Origin: Nageia nagi
Taxonomy: Eukaryota > Pinophyta
Direction: 5' to 3'
Length of the DNA: 64,000 nt
NCBI GenBank assembly: GCA_050084985.1
Contig: JBITNC010000001.1
Span: 206,894,001-206,958,000, forward strand
This document shows, in pieces, positions 1-12,229 of the stretch. Numbering within the stretch: position 1 is the stretch's first letter; each line of letters begins with the position of its first letter. The position numbers were made by a program, and so were the translations under genes. The notes below the pieces were generated by a model. That model did not search any database, was not told the DNA's origin, and saw only the letters and a list, made by a program, of their open reading frames with translations.

Positions 1-120
1 TTCTATAGCAAAATGCAAGGGGCAAGCATGCCCAAGGTAATATCAAAAGGGAGTTTTCTCAACCTATATCTAGTTGTAGACACTTAAAATAAACACTATT
101 ACTAGTTCAGTGCGGGCTTT

Positions 121-1165
121 TCGTCATTATCATAATTCTAGAATGTTATACTGGTTCTGGATATTAAATTTTCTCAGGCTGACGTCAGCACTTCCGGGAC
201 CCGAGGTTCAGTTAAAATTACGAACTTCATTCTCCCTATAACATCATCGTCAGAATTTCAGAATGTTATACTGGTTCCAGATATTTTATCACCTCAGGAT
301 GATGTCAGCATTTTCGAGACCCAGGTTCACTTAAAATGTGAATATCATTCTCCCCATGGCATCATCTTCTTAATTTCGGAATGTTATACTGGCTCCAGAT
401 ATTTGGTCACTCCCTGATGACCTCATCATCTTCGAAACCAGGGTTCAGTTAAAACTATGAACTTTGTTTCCCCTCGTGATGTCATCGTCAGAATTCCGAA
501 ATGTCATACTGGCTCTAGATATTTGGTCACTCCCTGATGACCTCATCATCTTCCAAGATCTGGGTTCAGTTAAAACTATGAACTTTGTTTCCCCCTGTGA
601 TGTCATCATTAGAATTCTGGAATGTTATACTGGTTCTAGATATTTAATCACCTCGGGATGATGTCAGCATTTCCAGGACCCGGGTTCACTTAAACTGTGA
701 ATATCATTCTCCCCGTGATGTCATCTTCTTAATTCCAGAATGTTATACTGGCTCCAGATATTTGGTCACTCCCTGATGACCTCATCATCTTCGGAACCCA
801 GGTTCAGTTAAAACTATGAACTTTGTTTCCCCCCGTGACGTCATCGTTAGAATTCCAGAATGTCATACTGGATCTGGATATTTGGTCACTCCCTGATGAC
901 CTCATCATCTTCTGGGATTCGGGTTTAGTTAAAACTATGAACTTTATTTCCCCCCATGACATCATCATCAGAATTCTGGAATGTTATACTGGTTCTGGAT
1001 ATTTAATCACCTCGGGATGATGTCAGCATTTCCGGGACTTGTGTTCACTTAAATTGTGAATATCATTCTCCCCGTGATGTCATCTTCTTAATTCCAAAAT
1101 GTTATACTGGCTCCAGATATTTGGTCACTCCCTGATGACCTCATCATCTTTGAAACCCAAACTTT
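121..1165. repeat. 120-bp tandem array with a 359-bp higher-order period
   Basis: The anchor 'gaatgttatactgg' (or one-base variants) recurs at about 141, 261, 379, 499, 620, 738, 858, 979 and 1097, giving nine monomers spaced 118 to 121 bases. The spacing and sequence variants repeat every three monomers, so the higher-order unit is about 359 bases. Each monomer holds a TGACGTCA-derived motif, a TTCnnGAA-type motif and a 'cctgatgacctcatcatc' block. The reverse complement of the Gypsy1 LTR interior carries recognisably the same blocks, and 'actagttcagtg.gggcttt' just upstream also matches that LTR. I infer a minus-oriented, diverged relative of the Gypsy1 LTR. The 65-aa open frames in the array are by-products of the repeat. 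Confidence 0.9.
180..187. promoter_or_regulatory. TGACGTCA palindrome (bZIP-type site)
   Basis: This is an exact TGACGTCA, the core bound by plant TGA/bZIP factors. A second exact copy lies at 836-843. Other monomers carry TGATGTCA or TGACATCA, as expected after CpG deamination of this palindrome. Function is inferred from the motif only. Confidence 0.45.
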
Positions 1166-1189
1166 TCCATAATTAAGCTTTTAATTTAC

Positions 1190-1349
1190 TTCCAGAATGT
1201 GCTATTTCCAGAACACTCACTTCCGGAACACTTATTTTCGAAACACTTATTTCTGGAACACTCACTTCCGGAACACTTATTTCTGGAACACTCACTTCCA
1301 GAACACTTATTTTCGAAATACTCACTTCCAAAACACTTTCATTCCGGAA
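1190..1349. repeat. 15-bp tandem array of TTCnnGAA palindromes
   Basis: Perfect TTCnnGAA palindromes start at 1190, 1206, 1221, 1251, 1266, 1281, 1296 and 1342, with degenerate ones near 1236, 1311 and 1326. The pitch is almost exactly 15 bases. TTCnnGAA is the core dimer of the heat-shock element, and some plant retrotransposon LTRs are known to carry such elements. Open frames through the array read as repeated Asn-Thr-aromatic units and I do not regard them as coding. Confidence 0.75.
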
Positions 1350-2467
1350 TGTTTTTATTTTGGAACGCTTTTACTATTGACTCCGGCTTGTTTTGAACTC
1401 ATGATTGCAGGTAAAGTATCAGGGGTTTCAATAAAGAATTTATTATATTTCAAACATATATGAAACAGGTGTTTTTTCTGACCCTTATCATTAAAAAATG
1501 ATAATAGAACGACCATTCTAATGTTAATATATAATCACTAAAAACTCGGTGACGATCCTTGAACAGTTAAATAATAAACAAATTTAAGTCCAAAATAGCC
1601 GAGTACGTCCAATTTGAAATCATGAATGCAGATCAAAGATAATACCATATTCAAATTTAGGTCGGGAGGTTACCTGAAATCTTGGGATGATAAACAAATT
1701 AATAACAACCTATTGAGCTTATAAATACAAGCTCTGTATGAGAATGCGGGGACCCAATTTTTTTTAGCGAAGCTCTGTTGAAATCAAAGCAGGAGATTAT
1801 TCGCAAAAGGTTGTAAGCTTGATCAATAGCACATCTCATATTAATTATACTTCCATATTATGTTATTCATTGGATGATTAATATGTATGAACAGGTATGC
1901 TTTTGATGTGTTGTTCATTTTCGGTGTGTAGGGTCAATACAGAAAAGGAACGACTGAAGTAAGTGTGGAAGAGAACAACCAAGGAATAGGCAAAATACTT
2001 CAAAACTCTATGAAGATTACTCCAATGCATATAGAGCTGATTGGTGATGACTCAAAGATTAGTTGACGGTGATTCACCAGATAGATAATAAAGACGGATC
2101 GTTGTCCATCCACCCACATTGATTGTTATCGATTCACAGCAATCGCTGTCAATACTGATTACAATAGATCAATAAAAGCTCGCTTTTTTGTATTCAAATA
2201 CTTTAGAATATAGTATCGTTATTATTATTGATGTGTATTGTCGAGTATGTTCATGATAGTTATGTTGAATGATTTATCAGTTTAAATTGCATTTTAGGTT
2301 CATATTTTGATGTACACACTAGTACTAATAAGCTTTATCATGATGTTGTTTAAGTTTAGAATGGTTAATGTTTATCATTGCTTATCAAAATTGTTTGCTA
2401 TGATATTGTGTTTTTACTTTGAATGCAAAATCTCAAGTCACCTCATGTTTCTTTCGATTTCACATCC
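1350..2467. other. Non-coding interior of element G4
   Basis: I find no credible reading frame here. A TATAAATA box lies at 1720-1727. The GC content is a little higher than in the DNA to the right. The stretch leads directly into a polypurine tract and LTR, so it is most simply the 3' untranslated interior of a gypsy element, with the LTR-like repeats at 1-1349 inserted in it or flanking it. The exact boundary between the two near 1500-1560 is not resolvable by eye. Confidence 0.4.
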
Positions 2468-2480
2468 AAAGTGGGGCATC
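2468..2480 (+). other. Polypurine tract of element G4
   Basis: The tract 'aaagtggggcatc' lies immediately before a TG-initiated LTR. It is homologous to the tract of Gypsy2 (minus strand at 39065-39078), including the upstream 'catcc'. This marks the LTR as the 3' LTR of a + strand element rather than a solo LTR. Confidence 0.75.
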
Positions 2481-3313
2481 TGTTAACACATAAAAATGAA
2501 TTTATGTTTTTAAATCAATAAATTAATGAGATATGCTTGGCCTAAATATATGTCTTGAATGTATTAAAGTGATAATGTTAATGTTTGTCTTGAATATGAA
2601 TTTTATAATGATTATCTTGAATATTGCATGGATTATCTTGTTTATTGGTGTGTTTATCTTGAATCTTGTGAATTAGCCTTATTTATGTGGATGCACGCTG
2701 ACCCATGGGTGGTATTATCTATTATTTATATAAATAAGGGATCTAATAGTAAGTCCATGATAACAAGGATACACATGATCCTGTGTATGGTCTTGTAAGT
2801 GGCTACCCCTTAAGGTATCTCTTGGTACCACCTATAAGGCTATGGTTTGTGTGCTTCCTTACGTGAGCTATCTTGACATCTACGATCAATTCTGATATCA
2901 TACTACTATCTGAGACATCTACATTGAAGTTCTAAACTTAATCAAGAGGTCAAAATTATCAAACGAAGGCCGTTAGCACTCCTTTGTGAATAGAAGAACA
3001 CCGTCGATGCTCTTATATCACTGAAACGGACCACTCACGGTCCTCTTTTTGCATCCTTACAGGTCACGACATTGTTGGAAAGGCAACTCATCATCAGTAC
3101 ATTGCTCATATCTGCATCTTTCATTGTCAGGTACATTTTGTGAGGTAAGTACACAAATTATAGTCTTGGTTGGTACAATTACACTTCTGAATTGGTTATG
3201 TTGTTTATTGTTATCTAGAATAAATTACTATCCATAGCTTAAATATAGATAATATTGAGTTTGTAGATAGTTGCCTGTTTACTTATTTGCACGCTTAATT
3301 TTATATGTAAACA
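2481..3313 (+). mobile_element. 3' LTR of gypsy element G4 (Gypsy2 family)
   Basis: The LTR begins 'tgttaacac' and ends 'tgtaaaca', so it has TG...CA ends and is 833 bases long. It shares blocks with the 780-bp Gypsy2 LTR in the same order: the TATATAAATA box with 'gggatctaatagtaagt' after it (2727-2755), 'gtttgtgt.cttcctta.gtgag' (around 2850), and 'gaggtaagtacacaaa' (around 3143). The 5' end of this element must lie left of the window. The 62-aa frame at 3049-3237 lies in the LTR and is not a gene. Confidence 0.85.
2727..2736 (+). promoter_or_regulatory. TATA box in the G4 LTR
   Basis: TATATAAATA is followed by a conserved block that also follows the matching box in both Gypsy2 LTRs (minus strand at 38869-38879 and 46388-46398). 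Conservation between diverged copies supports it as the LTR core promoter. Confidence 0.6.
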
Positions 3314-4086
3314 TATAGATAGACAAAGCAAGTTGAAATCCTTCAAATGATCTTTAATTAATAATCCTCATATTAGCTTGAAATGATTATTAGCCCATGA
3401 TTCAATCATGATCTATAGGTGAACTTATGTATCCTTATCATAACTAATTTATTTATTTATCATTTGTATGTATGTAGATGCATCCTTATGATAATACCAT
3501 ACTAGGGTTTCATTTAGCTTAGCATTTTTATCATAATTGAGCATACCCATAATATCATTTAGCATTGTTTATCATTTATCATATATTTAGCTTTATGGGT
3601 GTTATTTTTTATCTATAAGTATTATTTAGATCACTTTCTTGATTATCTTATAGCATATATTAGTATATCATTTCATTGTACCATCTTATCATATATTGGT
3701 AATAATTATTGAGCATTATCATTAATCTCTATCTATGTTTATATCATATCATATCCCTATCATGAGAATTAGCATATCATTAATTCACACAGATATTCTT
3801 TCTATTTTCTACACACTTTTAAATGGGTATAAAGGGGCCTACATAAACCTAATATTAGGGTTTATCTCTATTTTTTATGCCTTAATATCACAAGAACTTA
3901 AGGTTTGAGGTTCCCCCTTCTAAAATTTTATTTTATAGGGCTTAGATCAATGAAATACATCACGAACTAACATCAAATATTAAAAGGATATTTTCTATGC
4001 CTATCTTGGTAAGATTAACTCTTATCCTAAACAATGATTGCATCAATCTAGGTTCTTGGAAGTTGTAGTTAGGTGAATTAATAATC
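3314..4086 (+). mobile_element. Partial left LTR of element X
   Basis: From about 3420 to 4085 this matches 11650-12229 joined to 20943-21010. Shared blocks include 'cctagggttt'-type sequence, 'ggggcctaca.a.acctaat.ttagggttta', 'ttgaggttc.cc.ttctaa' and 'attgattgcatcaatctag'. The right copy starts earlier (11191), so the left copy has lost its beginning, apparently where G4 ends at 3313. Divergence is high, so element X is older than the elements inserted in it. Confidence 0.7.
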
Positions 4087-5608
4087 TCAAGTATGCAATA
4101 ATTTAAATGATGAGAAAATTATCAACCCAATATGAAGTGAATCAAAGCCATGTCAAAATCGAGATAACATCTTTCTTAAATCTTAATCTTAATTTTTGAG
4201 GATCTTATTATACTTTACCTTTTGATATATTCCAAATGGATATTTTATTGATTCTTTATCATATTTTTAGGGTAAAATCATATAGGCTATTAGAATTATA
4301 TTGAAAAAGTACAAGTCATAAAATATCTATGATCTATAATTTGGGGTAGTTTAAATTTGCACTTACCATTTAGTACTTGCATTTCATTCACTTGCATTAA
4401 TCATATCTGATCCTAAGAACACAAGGGAATATGGACCTTTTCCCCATGATCCTTTCCCAAAATTGGAGGACATTACCAAGGAGGGAATACATAAGCATAC
4501 AAAATACACATTTTGCTTTATATTTCTCTAGAGATCAAGCCTTGACCCAAATCAAACCTGACTAGGTCTTATCTTATGAAACCAAACATGAGGGAAGGAA
4601 CATAAAATAAATATTTGTTAATAACATTAAATTCCAATTTAACATCCAAATAAATAAAAAAGATAATAATTATTACTATATTTTCACTATTGATCTTTAT
4701 TATATAGGATTTCTATCTTCAAAAATCATATAGGATTTATGTGTTAAATTTCATATATTAAAAATATTTTAATCAAAATTTTAGATTTTAAGTCTATTTA
4801 TTTTCAATTATTTGGTACCATTGGGACATTGGACTTTATTTTACATAGCATTTATTTACTTTGTGTTATGTCTCACCAAATGCACCATCTTAAATAATAG
4901 ATATGAATCCTTTCAAAGGGAGGGTAAAATCACTTGCTCCATCACTTATTGAAGCTCTTCAAAATTTCCCTTAAGATCAAATAAAATATTTTTCCAATCA
5001 TCTCTTAGTTCAACATAAAGTGTCCTTCCTTTATGAATAATTTAAAGTTAAATATCATAAAAATCAACAAATATAGTTAATAAATTCTCAAGTATATGGA
5101 TTTATCCCTTATTTTGAATCAAATTATCAATCATAAGAATCATCTCCTTATAATCTAGCATCACCCCTATCATATAATTTATCATTAACATGATAAATTA
5201 TTGCAACTCATCATAATAAAAATTAGTCAATACAATGATATTTATCAAATGTACCCTAAGCTAAATTATCACCTCAAGTTGATATTTATCAATATGTATC
5301 ACATGCACAACAAGCTCATGTCCCTCTTGGACTATCATTTCAACAAAATCAAAATGTCATGAAAACTAATCAAATAATAAAGCTTAATCAAACTCTAGCT
5401 CAAAGGTGTGGGGTAAATCATCTTATCACTCCCTTGAGGATACCACATCTTGCACATCAAAATCAAGCATCATCATTTTATCAATAATGTAAATCCTATC
5501 ATCAAAATCTAAATTAAGCATAACAATTGCATCAAAATCAAAGTTAAATCAAATAAAAATCAATAATATCATCCATATTATCAATCAAATCAAAATTAAG
5601 ATAATCCA
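4087..5608 (+). pseudogene. Decayed 5' interior and gag-like region of element X
   Basis: No frame survives for long. A possible start is the ATG at 4870 ('tgttatgtctcaccaaatgc'). The short stretch at 5283-5400 reads Gln-rich in one frame (residues such as YQYVSHAQQAH and FQQNQN). This leads into the clearer His/Gln/Tyr/Asn-rich frame downstream. I infer a gag or structural protein gene eroded by substitutions and indels, but no diagnostic gag motif remains. Confidence 0.3.
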
Positions 5609-6190
5609 CATCATTCTCATCATCATGATCAATAATCATTTCAACATCATTTTCATCACTATGTAAATCAATTTATTTTTCATAATCATCATCATCGTTA
5701 TCTTAGTAAATACAAACTCAATCAATATCATGATCTACATTATCATTATCTTGTGATTAAATATCACTATCACCAAAAACATCAACAACAATATCAATCT
5801 CATCAAACATTTGAACATCATTATTATCATAATTATCAATATGATCATTTTTTAAATCAATATTATCATTGTTAATCCAATCAACATCATCATTATACTA
5901 TCAATCACCATGATGATCAAGATCAATATCATCCTATGGATCAATATCAATATCAACATTATAATCAATATTATTATCAACATAATTATAGCCATTATAT
6001 TTTTCAAATGCATAATCATGATCACAATAAATATCATATATAATATAAATATTACTATCAATGTTAACATCATTATTATTATTATGTTGATCAAAAGAAA
6101 AATCATAATCATCATTGCTATCATAACCAACATCATCTATATCTTATCAAGCATTATCTTGTGATTCAAAGTGACTCCTATAATTATGAA
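5609..6190 (+). pseudogene. His/Gln/Tyr/Asn-rich low-complexity protein frame
   Basis: One frame (first bases at positions with remainder 2 modulo 3) stays in register for nearly 580 bases with few stops. It is built almost only of CAT, CAA, TAT, AAT and GAT codons, with stretches such as HHHDQ, HQKHQQQYQSHQ and MDQYQYQHYNQYYYQHNY. Composition resembles prion-like low-complexity domains. The DNA also looks like an 'atc/tat' microsatellite, so repeat drift is the alternative. The retained phase favours a former coding tract. The open frames called on either strand here in other phases are shadows made of Ile and Met codons. Confidence 0.45.
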
Positions 6191-6885
6191 TTATCAATAT
6201 CCTTTTATGAATCAAGTTCATATCATAATTTATTTCATTATCAAGCATCTAAATTATTAGCTTTATCAAAAATATATTATTATCTCTTAACATCAAAGGA
6301 TTTGACACTAAATCCTACTCCTCCTTTTCTGGTTATCTAGTAGTGGAAACTTTTAAGTAGGATAAGTAACTCATCCCCTAGCATTATCATAAGCTATTTA
6401 TCATCACTTATTGACATCAATTTCATATCATATCATCACTTTTATCATATTATCATATCATATTTAATCATATCATATCTTCATCACATAATCATGTCAA
6501 AAATTAAAAATTAAAATCTAAGATCATATCCTCTATCATATATTATATCAACAATCAAGAGAAAATATCAAATCTTTCTATCATTACATTAAAAAGTAAT
6601 ATGAAATTATATCATGATCAAGAAAATACCATCTATCATCATATATAAAAATAGACCATATTAAACAAACATCCTCATCATATTAAAAATATTGAGCATT
6701 GTTATCATATATTTATCATGATCAATTGTCTTTATTAATGGACACATAATGTTTTGTTGAATTCACTTTCTTCACCCATCAAACCATGGTTTTAAGGGAA
6801 AGATATCAAATATCTCAAATCAAGATCAATAACATCACATACTAGCATATTGGAAACATATCATTACCATTGGCTTAAGGAATTA
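6191..6885. other. AT-rich non-coding DNA
   Basis: The stretch is dominated by 'atcatatcatca' runs. The frame of the preceding region can be followed a little further around 6285-6340 (a short ILTSKDLTLNPTPP-like segment). After that I see nothing. Confidence 0.4.
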
Positions 6886-7285
6886 TCATTATCATTATTT
6901 TCATTATTTTCCATAAACTAGGGTAAGGGTTGCATCTTTGAACATAATTATTTTCTTTCCATTTAACATAGGGAAAAATCATAATGATTATTATGATCAC
7001 ATCATTAGCATTATCCTTATTTTAAATAAACTAAGGTAAGGTTATAATTATCATTATTTTCTTTCCATAAATTGAGTTAAAGTTATCATTTTGAGCATTT
7101 TCCTCCTTTCTTTGCATAAATTAGTGTGAGGTTGATTTTATCATTATCTTACTTTATTTTCCATAATCTAGTGTATAGCTATCATTATGAGCATTTATCT
7201 TTGCTTTCCATAAATAAGTGCAAAGTTGGGATCATTGCTTAGATTTATTTTCCATAAATTGGGATAAAGTTAGCATAGCATGATC
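6886..7285. repeat. Degenerate tandem repeat, about 60-70 bp period
   Basis: A block 'ttttccataaa.t.ggg.aaagtt' followed by 'atcattatgagcatt' recurs about six times with many substitutions, for example near 6905, 7065, 7120, 7160, 7205 and 7250. No coding potential is visible. Confidence 0.6.
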
Positions 7286-7471
7286 ATATTATTTGTCTCT
7301 AAAATTTTTATAAGTAAAGAATAATCATTTCACATATTGCCATAAAATAGAACATCTAACATTGATTTGTGTTTTGGGATACTTGACACTTGTTCCTCAA
7401 TATTTGGTAGGTTTGCATTCTTACACTCATACATCATATTTATTAATAAAATATCATATCTGATCATATAT

Positions 7472-7506
7472 GATTTATGATTTATAATTTATGATTTATG
7501 ATTTAT
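7472..7506. repeat. 7-bp microsatellite (gatttat)5
   Basis: Five tandem copies of 'gatttat' are present, the third changed to 'aatttat'. Confidence 0.85.
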
Positions 7507-10500
7507 CATTTTTCATTGTGTAATAACCCATTTTGCTAATTTTATTTTAAGACTTGATTAATAAATTGAGACTAGATTAAGTTTTTCTTACATAACTTAG
7601 GTAGGAGCTAAAACTTAGATATGGTTATGAATATTCTATGTATAATCATGTGTGTGAACATAATAGTTATGACACATTGAGATGTGTATATTTACCTTGT
7701 ATGAAGAAATACTTCAATCTTATTGCTATCATATGATTACATGGATTTGATAACTAAACTTCCTTGAGTATTAGAGGTTTATGAGGATGTATATTCACTC
7801 TTTTGATATGTGAAGTTTTTTTATAGGTACATGGTCATCCTTAGCCAAGGTAAAGAGATAAGGTACTTTGGTTAAGTCTACAATGTGAATAAATAAATCT
7901 CATAGAATATTAAATGTGATTATTTCTATTTACTAAATAATGTCTATAGTGGATTTGAATTCTAAAGCATGTAAATAGAAAAGACAAATTTATATAAAGT
8001 GATGTAGAAAAATGCTATAATTTCTTGGGAAAGAGTAAGATATGGTATTTATAAAATTAAATTAAATTCATTTTATTTATTTAAAATATTTTGTAACATG
8101 AAAACCTTAATTAATAAAATATTATATTTTATTTTATAAAGTGCATATTTCATTTTTATTTATTAAACATATAAATTATAAAAAACCTCAAGGAAATAGA
8201 ACAAATGGCCAATTGATTTTTAATAAATATTTTTAAATAGAATTTAAAATGGAAAGAATGCCATGTCATCCTCCTACCAATTTAAATATTAGAAAACCTA
8301 AATAGAATGTATTGAGGAAACTACACAACATACTATTTTGATTAATTTATGATTTTTCAAGACATGCTATTGCTTGAAGAGTATAGAAAAATACTTTATT
8401 TTGAGATAACTTGCATAGGAAGGAATGGATAATGTTGTAAATAGTTGAACATGGAGATAAAAAAATTTTAGAGAACCCTGAGGCATCCTTGCTTCATTCA
8501 AATATCACTACAATTTTCTATTTATTCTTAGAAGAGGCCAATGCCATGCTAGCCAATAATTAGAATGGAGAATATTTTATTGTAGGTTAGGATATCAAAT
8601 GGGCCATGTGGATTGAAAGAAAATAATTATCATGTAGTGAATGCCTAAGAGACCATATATAATGATTAATGGATGGGTGAAAGAAATTATGAATATTAGG
8701 AGTAGGGGGGTTATGCTCTTTCAATGGAGAGAATATTATCATATTCACCATCATATATTCAATATTATAAATTATGGAACCATGAATGAATTATTTTATG
8801 GTTAATTGAGTGGAAGTATACGTAGACCATTGGAGAGTTTTTTCACTATGGACTAGGCAAAGTCATGTTATATATGTGTGTGGATGATGAGAAAGTTCAT
8901 TGACCTATAGGAAGGAAAGGTTGCATGACCATTTAATTAAAACTCACCCTAACTTGAAAAAATATTTTCTTATTTATGGGTGTTTGAGAAATAGGTGCCA
9001 AATTACATTTTCCATATGTTATGTTATGTTAAACTAGGTGAGAACTACTTTGTATGCTTTCATTCTTGCTGACCTAGTTATGGGTTACTAGCTATTTCCT
9101 TAATGAATGGGCATCCATTATGGTTTCTTAACCAAGTGTGATTAATGGTATTGCACCATATGAAGCATAGAATTATTTGCATTTTTTTATTCATAGCTTA
9201 TAGGGTATACTTAGTTGTTGTAAAAATATTAAAGAATTCATTCATAGTTAAGAGATAATGGTTACTTGGATTGAGTCCTCCAAGTGAGCATGTAGGATCT
9301 TTTGCAGGTTGTTTACATTGCATTTTCATGGGTTATTATGTGAGTGATAGTAATATTGAGTAGATAAATTAAATGAGTTCATCCAAAACTATGCTCATGG
9401 GTGCATTAGAGTATATAATGTTTAGGTAATTCTTTTATTAATGATAGTTGATGCAAATATTTTAGTTTATAAATAATGGGTTTCTCAATATTTATCTTTA
9501 GAAACACATTCAAAACTATAATTTTTAATTTGTAAGAAAGAGTTTGTAGGTACTTATAAATTTAGGAAATTACATTCATAAGATAATATTAGCATATAGT
9601 ACTATTTATAAATTAAATTGATATAATACCCATAAGGAAAGGGCTACATTAATTAATATTTTTACGGGCATAAATTCTATGTACAATCATGGTAATAAAT
9701 TTAAAATGCATTTAAGATCAAAACTTGTATTTTATTTAAAGTAAGTATGCATATAATTTGATAGAAGGAATTATTCTTTAATTAGTCATATTTCATAAAA
9801 CTTGTATGCATATTAATGAATACACACTATGAAGGCATGGGTGGAATATAACTAAGAAATTAATGTATGTATTCTCTTGTAAATTCTCATGCATATGATT
9901 CTTTTTATTTAAATTATAGCCCAAAAAATGACTTGCTTTTAGATTTATTCAAAAAGAAAAAAGAAGAAAATAGGTTTATATGATAGAGTAGTAAATTAGA
10001 AATTGCCTTCGTAATAGCTTCATGTAATTATGTATTTTAAATGAGTATGATATAAATATTTTTCTAATCTATTATTGTAGAAAGTATTACTATAGAAATT
10101 TTAATTATATGGTTTTCCCTACTAAGGTGTTAGAGGGTGAAGGTCATAATTTTTATATATTAGTTGTTATGATTTTCATATCTTAAGAAAGGGACTTTAT
10201 CGACTATTGGAGATAGAGGGAGGAAATGAACATTTAGTCATTTGTAGTAAAATATATTTATATATTTATAGATAAGGGTTAAGAGTATTCTATAATCATT
10301 TTATATTCAAACCCTTTGAAATTAATAAAAGTGCTCTATGATGCAAGATCGATAGCTTAACTACCACAATGGGTTGCATCTTGGGTGAAATTGCAACAAG
10401 ATTTTACCACTTAAAATAAAATTTGGTATTTTTATGTGTGAATGAAATAATATTCATATTTTTTTATATATTATTGCATTGCATGATACTTTATTTCTAC

Positions 10501-11172
10501 AAGTAGAATTATAGTGGGTAATTGATATAAATAGCTTATAGATATATTAATCAAAAAGTTAAGATGATATGCAATAATTGATTAATAAGAGAGATTAAGA
10601 AGAATAATATGATTATTAATCCAAAGTAAAAAGGTTACTTAAAATAGAATCTTTGTAAAATTAATTGATGCATATAATAAAGGTTTAGATGATAGAAGTT
10701 GTTAATGGTTAACATAACTTCAAACTTGGCAAAGATAATAAATTTCTCTAATATACAAAGAAATTAATTATCTTGTAAAATAATCACATTATGGTCTAAA
10801 TTTGAGTATATAACCCTATCATGTGGTGGAGTTTAAGTAAATAATTTAAGCACTTAAAAGAATGCTTAGTTTATATAAAGCCTCATGTCATCAAACTAGA
10901 TTACATAATCATTGGGTTAAATAGTTAAGCATGAATTAAATAGGTTAATGGGCCTTGAATGATTTTATTGCACTCTTAAATCTTCCTAAGAAAAATATTT
11001 AAGGAAAAAAGAGCTATATAAAAAAAATTAAGACTTTTTCTACTCTCCTTAGGATGGTCATTACACATTGATCATTATCATTTATCAAAATCAAAGCAAT
11101 TATCATAGTCATGAGTAATCAATAAATAATATCATTTGGTTTTTATGCTAAGTCTAATTTTTTACAAAACTC
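7507..11172. other. AT-rich interior of element X, no gene seen
   Basis: No frame longer than about 60 codons and no retrotransposon motif is visible on either strand over 3.6 kb. A 'tgtaataaccc' sequence at 7516 resembles the start of some plant LTRs, but I find no matching end or second copy. The region may contain further decayed insertions. Confidence 0.4.
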
Positions 11173-11189
11173 AAATCAAAAAGGAAAAA
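11173..11189 (+). other. Polypurine tract of element X
   Basis: 'aaatcaaaaaggaaaaa' precedes the TG start of the right LTR of element X. This supports a + strand orientation of X. Confidence 0.5.
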
Positions 11190-11190
11190 T

Positions 11191-12229
11191 TGTAGATACC
11201 TCAAATTTACATAAAATCAACATTTATCAATATTTAAGCAAAATCATAAAAATAAATAAAAATTGGTCAAAATAGTCAACATGGTAATTGACCTACCAAT
11301 TGGGCAATCTACCTACTGGTCCTACAAATCAGTTAACTAACCAACCAATCATAAAATAAAGTTTTATATAAGCATACAAATAGATCATTTGAGGAATCAA
11401 TTCATTTATTACAAATTATTTTGATTCTTCTCTAAGAAATGAGAATTGATATACAAGCATTAAACATTGTATTTGAGTATTTTCTTAGGGTTTTAGAGAA
11501 ACCTACCATCATATCACTTCAACATTATAATCTCATCCCATTTTATGATGGATTGATATATAATTATTATCATTTTATCAAATGTTATGCCTTGTATGCT
11601 TATTTTTCCATGTGATTGTAGGTGTAGGTACAATCTTGGAGCATTATTCAAGAATTTGGGGAGCTATTGTATCTTTATGATAAATAATTTTCTTATTTAG
11701 AATTCATATACATATAGATTCATCCTTAGGATAATATCATCCTAGGGTTTTATATATATTAACATATTTATCATAATTATTTTTTGTACCTTTTGCTTTA
11801 TGGGTATTGTTGTTTATCTATAAAGATTATTTAGATCACTTTCTTGATTATCTTGTTGTGAATCTTGACATATCTTATCATTGTATCAACTTATATTATA
11901 TTTATCATAGTTATTGAGTATTAGCATTAATATTTATCTATCTTTATAACATATCATAGCCTTATTATAAGATTTAGCATATCATCAATGTATGTAGGCA
12001 TTATTTCTATTTTCTTAACAATTTTGAATGGGTGTAAGGGGGCCTATATACACCTAATCTTAGGGTTTACTCCTATTTTGTATGCGTTAATATCATAAGG
12101 ACATAATATTTGAGGTTCTCCTTTCTAATATTTTATTTTGTAAGCTTTAGATCAAAGTAAGACATCATGAATCATCATTAAGAATAAAATTATCATTCTT
12201 ATCCCTATATTAGAAAGATTAAATCTTAT
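11191..12229 (+). mobile_element. Right LTR of element X, part 1
   Basis: The LTR begins 'tgtagatacc' after a polypurine tract. Its second half matches 3420-4020. It is interrupted after 12229 by Gypsy1 and resumes at 20948, together about 1.1 kb. The five bases 12225-12229 (CTTAT) are one copy of the Gypsy1 target site duplication. Confidence 0.7.

Noticed and set aside
464-1463. Open frames of 65-88 aa in the left repeat arrays
   Set aside because: They repeat with the 120-bp and 15-bp units and have no protein-like features beyond that.
5852-6164. Open frames on both strands made of Ile and Met
   Set aside because: They are other phases of the His/Gln/Tyr/Asn-rich tract and reflect 'atcat' repeats.
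7516-7560. LTR start 'tgtaataaccc'
   Set aside because: No matching end, second copy or TSD could be found.
10337-10382. Possible hairpin 'gatgcaa'...'ttgcatc'
   Set aside because: A single 7-bp stem with a long loop in AT-rich DNA is expected by chance.
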